A stretch of DNA of 64,000 nt. It comes from Epiperipatus broadwayi. Its lineage: Eukaryota > Onychophora > Udeonychophora > Euonychophora > Peripatidae. Of this stretch, positions 1 to 17,475 are shown piece by piece. The stretch lies in the NCBI GenBank assembly GCA_028023455.1, contig JAQFVV010006507.1:186001-250000 (forward strand), given 5' to 3'. A model generated the notes under the pieces. The model ran no database searches. It was not told the DNA's origin and saw nothing but the letters and a program-made list of their open reading frames with translations. The position numbers were made by a program, and so were the translations under genes. The stretch's first letter is position 1. The number at the start of each line of letters is the position of its first letter.

Positions 1-324
1 AATATGCCTTCATAATGGGAATAATTCACTCGGTCAAAGACGATTCTGACACATTTTCAAAATAAAATAACAGAAAGCTTAATCAATAAAAAATATTAAC
101 CCAAGGTTAGAGAACACAATGTTGAGTATATTTAAACATGTTAAAGATATATATAATGAAGTTATGTGAAATATCAGAAAACAATTTAAAATAGCTATAG
201 CATGTTAGTTATCACAAGAGTTCTTGGGTTAATTTAGGGTTACCTCTGCAGAAGCATTTTAGGTAGATTGATCAGCAGGTTTTATAATTCAGCAGCAAAA
301 TCTGAAATGTTCATATTTTTGCAG
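1..324. other. AT-rich non-coding sequence
   Basis: No gene or repeat was recognised here. The stretch ends in a pyrimidine-rich run and an AG dinucleotide (323-324) that could serve as a splice acceptor for the island that follows. Confidence 0.5.
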
Positions 325-434
325 CAGCAGCAGTTCCATGGTTCCTTATGTGATAGCTTCCGATGGTCTGGAGCAGCGGCTGGCTATTCCGAGGGGACAT
401 AGCCATCTTAACGCCTCTACTCTGTCATGTCATG
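325..434 (+). CDS. Candidate internal exon, product unknown
   Basis: This 110-base island is clearly richer in G and C than its surroundings. It is preceded by a T-rich run ending in TTTTTGCAG and followed by a GT at 435-436. One plus-strand frame (codons from 326) is open for all 36 codons. It starts with four serines and reads MVPYVIASDGLEQRLAIPR shortly after. The other two plus-strand frames were not checked in full; one of them meets a TAG at about 410. With these splice sites the intron phases would be 2 on entry and 1 on exit. The minus strand also has a short open reading (ATG in a good context near 405, about 31 codons, ending in an alanine run), so the strand is not settled. No family was recognised. 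It could be a real exon, an exonised repeat, or chance openness in a GC-richer patch. Confidence 0.3.
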
Positions 435-971
435 GTTAGCAAATTATTCGAATAGAACTCAGAATGATTTGTCTTAGAAACATTAGAAAAACTGGAGAAC
501 AAAAGAAAAACCTCCTTTTTATAGTACAATTTAACAATAGAACTGCCCTGGAGCATTACAAAAATATATCAGACTTATCAGCTGTAATCATCCGAATGTC
601 TAAAGGAATTCAACATTAAATAATTTCTTTTGTTACTTTCCCTGTCGACATTCGAATTACAAACTAGATTTAATTAAAAATTACTTTTATTAATTAAAGA
701 AAACCTTAAGTGGACATCTGCTGTTTTTAGATAAACTTAAATAACATTAACTAATTACAACATGAAATAATTAAACTATTGTCCCTCATTTATTTTAACT
801 GAAATATTTGGAATAACTTTTATTAAATTAAAGAACATGATTTTACTTTTTAAATTGCAATATTTGAATTTATTTACTAAGCTAACATGAATTTTATTTT
901 AAATCAAAAATATGATGGTAATATATATATGTAAATAGATTCAAACAAAATAACTTTAATTAACAATTTAT
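435..971. other. AT-rich non-coding sequence
   Basis: No supported gene or element is visible. Homopolymer A/T runs and a short (AT) run are all that stand out. Confidence 0.5.
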
Positions 972-1093
972 AATTTTGATATGTTTTAAAATGCATATCA
1001 TAGTGTGTGCGCAATTATGACTTATATAACCTAATTTTGATATGTTTTAAAATGCATATCATAGTGTGTGCGCAATTATGACTTATATAACCT
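972..1093. repeat. 61-bp tandem duplication, two near-identical copies
   Basis: A 61-base unit starting AATTTTGATATGTTTTAAAA and containing CATAGTGTGTGCGCAATTAT occurs twice in direct tandem (972-1032 and 1033-1093). The copies are almost identical, so the duplication is recent or maintained. There is no coding potential. Confidence 0.9.
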
Positions 1094-2851
1094 ACTTTTT
1101 AATAAATCAAAATTATGTGAACATATACATAATCTATAATCTTTTATTTTTTTGGGAATGAGTTATATATATAATATGAGCATTGTACTCATGGTGTAAT
1201 ATTAGGCGGGATTTTTGGTATGTAAGCGTATTGCAGACACACTATGATAGATTGGGGTTCAACCTAAGGTATGAGGGTAGAAAATAGGTGAGAAAAGGTG
1301 AAACGAAGATCTGCAAAGCAGACCTTACTGTTTCAATATATAGAGAAATAATTTCAATGCATGCAAATGTCATTTTTAATGCCCGTCACGGAATTCTAGG
1401 ATAAAAAAAACTCTTATCATTCTTAAAAAATTATGCTTAACAATCGGATAGACATTTTTTTTATGTTATAATTTACTGTTGTCATTGAAATTAATAAATA
1501 TGTTTCTTTCAACTTTCAAATTTTTAAAAAAACTTAACATGTAGTAATGGGATATTGACAAATATTTTTTTAATTGATTACAATAAATGTACAACCTATT
1601 TTTTTCATTTCCTTTTAAAAGAACAAAACAATGTAACTTCTTATATATTATAATATGATAATATATTTTGTATGATCTAGAAATTTTACTATAGGTGATT
1701 ATATATATTCGAGTGTGTGCGTGATGGTATATATTATTATTATTATTATTATTATTATTTTAATTGTATTTATTATGCTTAATTTTGTTAATGAATTTTA
1801 TTTAAAAAAGATAAAGAATTAAAACCTTGTCTGTTATAAGTTTGAGGGAGAAATGGTCAATGGACGATTAGATTGTTTAGATTGAGTTTAGAGATATTAT
1901 TTAACTCTCACATATATAGGTGTAAGTATTTTGTTAGTGTTTTCCCATGCCTCTCTTTAATTTTTGTATAGTCAATGTTAGATGGTATATATACTAATTA
2001 TAACAGATAAGTGTTGTATAAAATTTTATAATATGTATAAAAGATGACTGATTTATGGCATCATCCAAGTTTTATAAATAATCTAATAAAATATATTTCA
2101 GGAATACATTATATTTACAATATGATCAAACGCACATGTTTAAAAATATATGATTAATATACTAGATAGTAGTCAATTTTGATTTTACCATAGAAGAGAT
2201 GTAATTGATTATCAAGGTGTATAAAAAAAAATTTTTTTTTAGTTATTGTTTAGTTTTGATTTTATTTTAATAAATGTTATATTGAATAGATAGCCCATAT
2301 GAATTGCTTGAATATATATATATATGTTCGATTCTCTATTTTCACACACACACACATCTGGTTAACATAACATAGTTATAGAAGATATAAGTTTGTCAAT
2401 ATAAGTCAAGTTTTATTTAATTTGTCTGGTGGTAATAAATCTCAGTATTACAATGCTAATAATATATTTTATTTTGTTTAGAATAGGTGGTGATTTGGAT
2501 AAAAAGATACCCAATCCTCATCATTGTCTACACTGTAATAAATGTAATAATTGTCAATTTTGCAACAGTTTAGTATTGAATAGATGCTCTGAACATATTT
2601 AAATTAACCTTATAGAATTATTGTTTATAGACGTTTTTATTATCCTTATTGGCCTCATATATAAAGACCATATCCTATAATCTCAACTGAGCTAAGCCAT
2701 AGAATAATTACAATATAAAACCTTTTAAATAAGTTTAAATATAATTTATAATTATAAATTTTATTTTATTTTGCATAGAATTGGTGCCTAGGCAATTGTA
2801 AATATAATAAAGTAAATAAGTGAAGAAGATGGAGGTTATAGGGAGGGTAAA
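1094..2851. other. AT-rich non-coding sequence with short microsatellites
   Basis: No gene is supported. The stretch contains an (ATT)n run at about 1729-1760, a short (AT) run near 2314-2324 and an (AC) run near 2343-2355. The moderately GC-richer part around 1200-1330 matches nothing else in the window. Confidence 0.5.
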
Positions 2852-2871
2852 ATATATATATATATATATAT
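2852..2871. repeat. (AT)n microsatellite
   Basis: A short perfect (AT) tract. Its flanks are partly self-complementary (GGGTA on the left, TACCC on the right), like several other AT tracts in this window. Confidence 0.85.
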
Positions 2872-5800
2872 TGTACCCTTACTTCTCGATGTATAATATA
2901 GTTTAAAATACGACTAGCTCAATTAAATTATTATGCTCAATTAAAATTTGCATATCTATCTTTAATATACTTTTATACTATCATATTCTAATTAAATTTA
3001 TTATCAATTATTAAAAATCAATATAGTTCTATAGTATGTACTAATTAAATAAGTATTCAATTAAAATCATGAGACTGTGAAGTAAAGTTACAAAGTAGTA
3101 AGTAGATTTACATTGAGTCAATATCTTCCAAGACATTGTATCAATGGCATAACAATACTACTACCTCTTTACCATCTTACTACTACATCTATAGCATTAT
3201 TATGGCTTTTAAATAAAATAAATTATCTTTAATAATATTAAAGAAATAAATCTCATCTTTTATTAAGGAAATATAATTCAATAATCTCAGGCTCTTCTAA
3301 TTATCTTAAAATAATAATAATTCATGTAAGTAAGTATGATAAGGGATTTTATATCAAACCTAAATACACCTAACTTATTTCAATCATTATTATGAACAAT
3401 ACTAATCTTAGGGTATAACTTAATCTTATCTATTTCTGTTATATCATCAATTATTAAATAAATAAATAATCATATGTATATCTTTTATTTTCATATAGTA
3501 TTTCCATTTTGGAATAAATCAGAATCTTATAATTTATTAATCTGTGGCAATAAATAATATTGTACTTTTATACTGTGTTATAATTACCTTATGACGATAA
3601 TAATATTATAGGTTAATGTCAATCAATTCTTATACAATGATATCAAGAAAATATTGTGTTTATTTCTCAATAATAATAATAATATTCATATTGTGCAAAT
3701 ATTATGTTTATTCAAATTATCTGTTGTCAAATGCTGTGGTGTAAAATAATGAAGTCGACACACTTTTAAAAACAAATTAAACAAATTTATTTACATTAAC
3801 TTTAACCAAGAATTTATTTACAATATTTACAGTTCAAAAATTAAGAAAAACAAAGAAAAATAAAAATAAGAAAATAATAATACAATATGTTTACACTGTT
3901 ATTAACTCATACTCCCAATAAGTAATTATACATTCTTTTAAAATGCTATACTAACAACATTAAAGTATGTTTTCAAACTTAGACTTTTAATAAAATCATT
4001 TAATTTCAATTGTTACAAATAATAATCTATGTAAAGACTGTTTATGTAGCATATGTAAACAATTAAACTTTACTAATTAAATTGCTACATCACTTAAGTA
4101 TTACTATTATTCATTTCATAATGTACTAGTATGCCTTCACTTTATTATCAGCATTACTTTAATAGCATAATATAAAAACTAATGTATCCTTGTAATGTAA
4201 TAACAAATAATTGATTATAACTTTATTTCACTTAATGCAATTCATGCTACATGTTTTATCAAATATGCATTACATATATGTACTGTTAAAATAATAATAT
4301 TTAAATTATTCATCAATTTCAAATTCATAGAGTATTATATTAGATAAATTCTATGATTCTTTTCTATGTGAAATTATTACTTTACTTTATGTGTTATCCT
4401 ACTCCTTCTTAATAAATTTCTATCTACAAAAACATCCTCTGAAACTTATTTAGAATTTCCGGAAAAACAACCTTCAACTTTAAATAAAATACTAATTATC
4501 CAAATTATTTATACTTCATCATCTATATTCAGTAAACCTTCAATCCAAATATAAACTTCTACATCAAACTTAACTTATCTAATAAAACAAAAAAAAATAA
4601 AAATAAAATATAGATTTTTAAAATCTCTTCCTAACTTGAAATAAAAATAATTACTTATATGAATAATAAATATAATTCTAATACTCCAACATAATAATAA
4701 TATAAAAAAAAAAATATATCAAAATTTATTTACGAAAGAATCATATAATTATTTCTAAAACTTCTTATGTAATGTTGTATCATATTTATATCATAAATTC
4801 AAATTATGCATATCTAAATAAAACTGTCACTGCCACTATAATGTGTGTGTATTTTAAAATATTTATACATTCATTCAAAATAACATAACATTGGGTTGAT
4901 CTAAAGAAAACATATTAAATACATCAAAATTATTATTACACAATTTTTACCATAAATGATGCTTTTAATGTACAGTCCGTTATCCAATATTCTTCGGAAC
5001 TACAGCTTCATAAAATAAATCACATTTACACTCACGATCATTTTAACATATTACGTGTTATATTAATCATAAGATAAACTTATGCAATTAATTATTATAT
5101 TATTTTAGTTATTATTTTAAGAAATGTACCTATCTTATTTTTAATAAATTAATAATATTTAAATTTTATGTTAGATAAATAAAACAAAATTATATTACAT
5201 AACTCCAGCGATGTCTTCTTTTCACCATATAGTCTTTTATCCTAGGCACCAATTCACTAAAACACTATTTCCTTTTCTGGTCCATCACGTGTTTTTAAAA
5301 GTTTATAAAAAAAATGATAACGTTCTTTTTTTTTTAAAAAAAAATAAAATAAGTTCCCCACAAGAAAATAAAATAAAATTAAAATAGTTTATAGGCTCTG
5401 GATCCAGTTCTTTAAAGAATATTATTTAAAAGTTATTATTTTTTAATTAGTTTATAACTTACAAAGTTTATATTTAATTATTTTAAATTGACTTGGACGT
5501 CCATGTATTACTTGCGCATTTCTTAACAAGATATCCAGGTAAGAATAAGCTTCTTCATCTAAAACGACCAGCGTTCAGATTATTTCAATATAATAATTTT
5601 TATTATATTAAGATTTTTAGCTAATTATATTTTCAATTTATTTGCCTTTTAAAATTGTCAACATTCAGTCTTTTAAACATAAAGACTTAACAAGGCAAGT
5701 ATTTATAGAACTACTTTTACTTCTAATATCTTTACTTAAGATATATATTTTAATTTTATAATTTGCAAAATACTTTCTTTCTAAAGAAGTATTTTTATTT

Positions 5801-7146
5801 CTTTAAAATATCTATTTATAATAGTCAATAGCAATTAGCTTTTAAAATTATATAATGTCCAAAATATTACTTTTCTCCATCTCGTAATCTTCCGAACTAA
5901 TCCAGCGTTTGTCATATTTCTAGTATAAAGTTTCCGACATATTTTCACTATATATGATGTTCCCATGACTATTTGCTTGCAAATTGAGCTTAATAAAGAT
6001 GACTGATAGGGAAAAATTAAATTAACACTGCATATCTATCATTTAAAACTTTTATAAATTATTTACAAAGACACTCTTATAATTTTAAAATTGATTTTGA
6101 GAGTGTCTATAAATTTACTTAGCTATTTTTTTAATAGCACAATTACTTGAAAATTCAATCACAAAGTCCCCTCCTAACAATTGAACTGAGCTTTTATACC
6201 GGAAGAAACTTCCCATTTGATTGGTGCATTTAAACAATTATCTTGCTAGCTTATTTACATATTTTACCAACAACACAAAATTAAAAATAAATACTGACTT
6301 ATTTAATATTTAATATTTATTACATTATTAAATTCTTAAAATAATCTTTATCATTTATTAAATCCATTAAACATTTTTTTAAAATGTATATTTTTACTTT
6401 ATATCACTTTTAACTTTCATAAAATTATTTAAAATAAACTAAGTCTTTTTTATACGTTATATTTTTAAAGCAATATTTTTAAAATCAGATTTAATATTCT
6501 ACATTAATATCTTTATTTTTATCTCATAATAGCTCACGTATTATTTATAAATTTTACAACATAATTTTTAAAATAGTTTTGCAACTTTATGAGAAAGCTT
6601 CCAAGCATGTGTGTGTATATTTAACTAACATCTGTTTTTACAACACAAGAAACGCTTCTCATAATCTAAAAATAACTAACAATTGCATTTTTTGAAATAA
6701 ATATATATTTTTTAAAAATAAATAAAATATCATAACAGATTTTAAATTAACAGTTAGATATTATAAAATCAAATATTAATCTTCTATTTAAGTATTTATA
6801 ATAATTAAAATATTGATATTCATTTATAATATTATTTATCACAATAATTATATGCATTTAATTTTAACTTGTCTTTTTAAACACTTTTAGCTTTAAATAT
6901 TTATTTATTAAATCTATTAATGCAGTATTAATTATGGCCATTTTTCCCAACCATATATTATAATCATCATCATTTAAAATGTCTCTCTCAATATCAACAC
7001 AATTTCACATATCAAACATTCATAGATTGCTTTAATTAAACCTTTTGAAATATTACCATAAGCAAAATTTACATCACATAGCCAAATATATTTTAAATTT
7101 AAAATTTTTACTAGATTAGCATAAAAATTAGATGGTGATCCATACA
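2872..7146. other. AT-rich intergenic sequence without recognisable genes
   Basis: About 4.3 kb with no ORF of note. A 13-base inverted match links 2779-2791 (ATTGGTGCCTAGG) with 5239-5251 (CCTAGGCACCAAT). A short hairpin AGACACTCT/AGAGTGTCT lies at 6069-6108. The similarity around the first pair decays quickly, so it is at most a trace of an old element with inverted ends. Confidence 0.5.
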
Positions 7147-7186
7147 AAAGGGCACAATATATATATATATATATATATATTGTGCC

Positions 7187-7227
<41 letters not shown>
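7147..7227. repeat. (AT)n palindrome followed by a second (AT)n tract
   Basis: Positions 7147-7190 form a perfect palindrome: AAAGGGCACAAT, then an (AT) run, then ATTGTGCCCTTT. A second uninterrupted (AT) tract runs 7191-7227 and abuts block A. Open frames of alternating Ile-Tyr across these tracts come only from the dinucleotide repeat. Confidence 0.9.

Positions 7228-12187
<4,960 letters not shown>

Positions 12188-12273
<86 letters not shown>
12188..12273. repeat. (AT)n microsatellite, about 43 units
   Basis: A perfect (AT) tract that marks the right end of block A. The stretch that follows (12274-12363) is unremarkable AT-rich DNA leading into the 408-bp array. Confidence 0.95.
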
Positions 12274-12276
<3 letters not shown>

Positions 12277-12363
12277 TTATCTTAATTAATAATTCTGACT
12301 GCAATTAGGGTCTTTGCTTAAGTCTCTAACCATGTTCAAAACCAGATACATATATTTATATAT

Positions 12364-13587
12364 ATGATAACAGATGGTGTTCTACTAAAAACACCATCAA
12401 GCGTAATTTTCTGTTTACATAAAGGTCAGAGTGAGCATTCACTATCTTTAACTTTAATTCCACTTTCAGATCATGATTTCAAGCTATTTGCTATCGTCAG
12501 TGAAAGACAGGAATAAGAAACTAGATCTAAACACAAACACTGAGCATTTATGAAACAGTTTCTATTCAGCTTGCAAGTGTGAATCTTTTAGATACATTAA
12601 TGTCTTTGAACTCAGGATAGCAAGCCAGATAGCTACATGGGTCTGCTATCAGTTCAGCATCACCACATAGTAAAAGCGTCTGCAATATACATCATTGCAA
12701 GAGAGACCTCAAAGGTACATTTATGAAAAACAAAAATACACAAGTTAAAAAACTTGCTAACACTTGTATTTATGATAACAGATAGCGTTCTACCAAAAAC
12801 ACCATCAAGCATAGTTTTCTGTTTACATAAACGTCAGAGCGAGCATTCACTATCTCTAACTTTAATTCCACTTTCAGATCATGATTTCAAGCTATTTGCT
12901 ATCATCAGTGAAAGACAGGAATAAGAAACTAGATCTAAACACAAACTCTGAGCATTTATGAAACAGTTTCTATTCAGCTTGCAAGCGTGAATCTTTTAGA
13001 CACGTTAATGTCTTCAAACTCAGCATAGCAAGCCAGATAGCTACATGGGTCTGATCTCAGTTCAGCATCACCACATAGTAGAAGCCTCTGCAATATACAT
13101 CATTGCAAGAAAGACCTCAAAGGTACATTTATGAAAAACAAAAAAACACAAGTTAAAAAACTTGCTAACGCTTGTATTTATGATAACAGATGGCGTTCTA
13201 CCAAAAACACCATCAAGCATAGTTTTCTGTTTACATAAACGTCAGAGCGAGCATTCACTATCTCTAACTTTAATTCCACTTTCAGATCATGATTTCAAGC
13301 TATTTGCTATCATCAGTGAAAGACAGGAATAAGAAACTAGATCTAAACACAAACTCTGAGCATTTATGAAACAGTTTCTATTCAGCTTGCAAGCGTGAAT
13401 CTTTTAGACATGTTAATGTCTTCAAACTCAGCATAGCAAGCCAGATAGCTACATGGGTCTGATCTCAGTTCAGCATCACCACATAGTAGAAGCCTCTGCA
13501 ATATACATCATTGCAAGAAAGACCTCAAAGGTACATTTATGAAAAACAAAAAAACACAAGTTAAAAAACTTGCTAACGCTTGTATTT
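12364..13587 (+). repeat. 408-bp tandem array, three direct units
   Basis: Three head-to-tail units start at 12364, 12772 and 13180, an exact 408-base period. Each unit starts ATGATAACAGAT. Within the first 40 bases each has a short hairpin (GATGGTGTT, spacer, AAACACCATC in unit 1) and near the end a second one (CAAGTT AAAA AACTTG). Unit 1 is the most diverged. Units 2 and 3 are nearly identical, which suggests later amplification or homogenisation. No ORF of useful length spans a unit. No copies were noticed elsewhere in the window. Confidence 0.95.
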
Positions 13588-14507
13588 ATGTAAACAGAAA
13601 ACTATGCTTGACAGTGTTTTTGGTAGAACACCATCTGTTATCATAAATACAAGCGTTAGCAAGTTTTTTAACTTGTGTTTTTTTGTTTTTCATAAATGTA
13701 CCTTTGAGGTCTTTCTTGCAATGATGTATATTGCAGAGGCTTCTACTATGTGGTGATGCTGAACTGAGATCAGACCCATGTAGCTATCTGGCTTGCTATG
13801 CTGAGTTTGAAGACATTAACGTGTCTAAAAGATTCACGCTTGCAAGCTGAATAGAAACTGTTTCATAAATGCTCAGAGTTTGTGTTTAGATCTAGTTTCT
13901 TATTCCTGTCTTTCACTGACGATAGCAAATAGCTTGAAATCATGATCTGAAAGTGGAATTAAAGTTAGAGATAGTGAATGCTTGCTCTGATGTTTATGTA
14001 AACAGAAAACTATGCTTGATGGTGTTTTTGGTAGAATGCCATCTGTTATCATAAATACAAGCGTTAGCAAGTTTTTTAACTTGTGTTTTTTTGTTTTTCA
14101 TAAATGTACCTTTGAGGTCTTTCTTGCAATGATGTATATTGCAGAGGCTTCTACTATGTGGTGATGCTGAACTGAGATCAGACCCATGTAGCTATCTGGC
14201 TTGCTATGCTGAGTTTGAAGACATTAACGTGTCTAAAAGATTCACGCTTGCAAGCTGAATAGAAACTGTTTCATAAATGCTCAGAGTTTGTGTTTAGATC
14301 TAGTTTCTTATTCCTGTCTTTCACTGACGATAGCAAATAGCTTGAAATCATGATCTGAAAGTGGAATTAAAGTTAGAGATAGTGAATGCTCGCTCTGACA
14401 TTTATGTAAACAGAAAACTATGCTTGATGGTGTTTTTGGTAGAACACCATCTGTTATCATAAATACAAGCGTTAGCAAGTTTTTTAACTTGTGTTTTTTT
14501 GTTTTTA
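13588..14507 (-). repeat. 408-bp array, about two and a quarter inverted units
   Basis: The same unit continues in reverse orientation. Unit boundaries recur at 13588, 13996 and 14404, again 408 bases apart, and the last unit is cut after about 104 bases by an AT tract. Base differences group these copies with direct units 2 and 3 rather than unit 1. Together with the direct units they form a long inverted repeat: about 12724-13590 pairs with 13641-14507 around a loop of about 50 bases. Confidence 0.95.
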
Positions 14508-14510
14508 TTT

Positions 14511-14512
<2 letters not shown>

Positions 14513-14581
<69 letters not shown>
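14513..14581. repeat. (AT)n microsatellite
   Basis: A perfect (AT) tract that truncates the last inverted 408-bp unit on its left and abuts block C on its right. Confidence 0.95.
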
Positions 14582-14584
<3 letters not shown>

Positions 14585-17475
14585 ACATTCAGATTTGTAT
14601 ATTCATGCAACAAAATCAAGAGACCTGCCAACAAGGCTGATCTAGATGAGGGTTTGTGACCTGGAATCTGATTGCACCTCAGCTCCTCCACCAACACTCT
14701 TGAATTACTACCCTATAAATGACATATATGAAGTATGAGGCTACACATGGAATTTCTTAGTCCATGTGCCAGCAATAGGAAAGGGTAGAATAAGAGAATC
14801 AGGGAATAAATGACTCAATTACTGTATAATATCTAAACACAAACATCTATGGCTACTTAGATCATGCATATCAATAACAAATAATAATATGATGTTCAAA
14901 TATTTAATTAAATGGCAACAAGCTATGAATAATACATAGAATGTGAATACATTTTATAGATGTTTGTTAAAAGAAATCAATACTAACAATAGGGTAATAT
15001 CATATGATGTTATATAGCAGGTGTATAATCATGAGTGGATGGGTACAAAATCTCATCTCTACACTTTATACAACTTTTATTAAATAATTATTGACACTCT
15101 CTTAATTTGGTTATCTATGGATAGTATTCCAGACTCATGCTACGTCATGCCAAGGTTTACCATGCATAACATACAAAAATGATGCTATTAATTATAACTT
15201 ATTTATTAATATTACATAATAAGCATAATTGTGCTCCCTATGTTTATCATGTAGATAAACTAGATTCGGTGTTCAGATCAATGCTGAACTGACTAATATA
15301 AGAAAACTAACTGGGGCTTTGCATTGGAACTTCCTAAACTATGGTGCTACATACTTTAAATAATGGTTGTGACTTGAATGTGTAAGTACTCAGAGAATTC
15401 AGTACCAAACACTCAGTTTCCTGTGGACTGAATGATTTGCTATTATAAAATACATGATCATTTAATTCAGCTGATTGGACCAGCTTATACAACAATCTGG
15501 ACACTCATGTTGCAGTTCTAAAGTAAAATAATATGAATGCCTTTAAAACCTAAGCCCATTTATAAAAGAAAGCTGTTCAAACTAAGAGTAATAGGGTGAC
15601 TCTTACACAAAATCCCATTATAATAATAAATACATATAGCAAGGTTAATGGACAGATGTGATTCATAAAGACACATTCACAATGCTTTCTAACATATAAA
15701 CCTGAAAATTAACCAAACACCAAATCTTTATTTTCAATCTGTGAAACTACTGTATGGCCATTTGAAAATTAGTACACTTAAACATGTTAAAAAAGTTAAT
15801 TAAGTGATCTAGTTTACAGTTAAATTTATATAGTCCATGATAATATGCTAAGAAGGGCTAAGCATATTTACGACTTATATAGTTACTTATAATTTGCTTC
15901 AAATATCATTCTTGCTATTATTTAACTAAATGCAATTATTTAACATGAAAAACTGATTATATGATGGTAAAACATAGTAGCTGAACATCTATAAAAGTAG
16001 TTTTCAGACTGAACATTTATTTATGTGCTTAAAAAGCATTTTAAGATTATCGAGAGAGTCAATTTCTCTACTGTTATAGAATTTAATAATCTCCACTTTG
16101 AGTGATGGCATAGCATACTTAATGTAATATCAAATAAAAAATAAAGTAAGGAAGGCATAACCAGAGATTAGATAAATTAAGATTAATAATTAAGACAGTT
16201 ATTATGATTACAGAATCCTATTAATGAACTTTTAATTAGGCAAGATTTTACATTATTGTTTAAATAAGGTTACATTAAAATATTTAAGTCTAACAAGTAC
16301 AAATACAGTACAGAGTTTTAATTATTAATAATAATTTTAGTTTAATAGTTTGTACATGTATAATTACAGAATAGCTAGCTTTAGAAAATTATAGAAATGA
16401 TTTAATAAACTTAGTTTAAGAACTCTGTGAAAGATTACCAATCATCTTCTTGCTGTTGTGGCTGCATGGTGAGACACTCATATTCACAGATAAGCTGCTT
16501 CATTCTTGAGTGCTTCATCAGGCTGTTGTTTGAACTCACTCCATCTTCTAAACCAATTTTCTCCATGAAAAAAAGGCAAGGTAGGCCTTCTAGCCTCAGG
16601 TCTTCATCATCAATTTTGGCATAATGCCTGGCTGTATATTTTAGCACAATTAAGAGTTAGCTTATTTTAATTAAAAATGGGGTTTGTTATAGAATGTCTT
16701 TCTTACCCCTCACAAGCCTTTAAATATTGTTTACAAGGTTAAATTTTCAATTTTGCAATCTTTAGTTTTAATTTTTTTTTTAGATCTTAATCGCCCACAT
16801 TAATTTTGACAAAGACAAAAGATTCAGCTGTAGATAATGATAAGGAGGACCAGGTTAATGACTTGACTTTGTTTTGTTAACATTATTTTTAAAACATAGT
16901 AAAAATCTGATTCTCAGTTTACTTTTAAATTAATGAGAATTATTTCTGAGAATTTTGTAACCTTTAATTCTTTTTTTAAAAGAGGTTTAAGCCTGTAAAC
17001 ATTTTAATACATATATGTGTGTAAGACTATCACAGAAATTGAATTTTATATATGAATGCCTTTTAATAAAAAAAATTAAACTAAAAATAATGGAAATTTA
17101 AATTAATTTAAAAGAGGTACAATGCTTATAAATCTATTGCATTATGGCTTATTTCACATATATATATGTAGGTAATTACACCCATATAACAATGTTCACA
17201 CACTTAAATAAAATTGTATGAAAGTTTATAAAATAAAAATTATGTATAAAATTATAAATAAAATTTATAAATGCGTATATATTATATGCATACAAACATT
17301 ACTATGCCATTCAATGTGCATGCAGATACACGTACATGTAAATATATGCTATTATAAATGTTTTAGTATTAAATTAACTAATATATGTGGACTTAGATTG
17401 GTTTGTACTAGAGAAAATATACTACTATGGAACATAGTAGGTGAAACAGACTAATAAATAGATCACACTGTTTCA
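14582..17475. repeat. Duplicated repeat, block C
   Basis: This stretch is collinear with block D (20033-22517 plus 24101-24206). It starts ACATTCAGATTTGTA close to the AT tract and ends near GAAACAGACTAATAAATAG. It carries a 70-codon open frame on the minus strand (16435-16647) that is broken in block D. It also keeps the uninterrupted site (around AAATTAACTAAT, 17369-17382) where block D received a transposon. Element class unknown. Confidence 0.85.
16435..16647 (-). pseudogene. Exon-like ORF in a duplicated block, product unknown
   Basis: A minus-strand frame of 70 codons encodes an acidic, low-complexity-free peptide with ARHYAKIDDEDLRLEGL near its start and a Gln/Asp/Trp-rich end before the stop. 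A possible acceptor (ATACAG followed by CCAGGCATTATGCC) lies just after the ATG, so the true 5' edge may be an exon boundary. The paralogue at about 21840-22040 is the same stretch with a one-base length difference before ATGGAGAAAATT that shifts the frame, plus an earlier stop after TMQP. Amino-acid changes between copies are frequent, so there is no sign of strong constraint. It is probably a captured exon or a fragment of a transposon protein. No domain was recognised. Confidence 0.35.

Noticed and set aside
2779-5251. 2.5-kb element with inverted ends (ATTGGTGCCTAGG pair)
   Set aside because: Only 13 bases match well, and there is no target duplication or internal gene, so chance or an old trace is as likely.
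12364-14507. CRISPR-like array
   Set aside because: The repeated unit is 408 bases with no unique spacers, and orientation switches midway. This is a satellite array in animal-type DNA.
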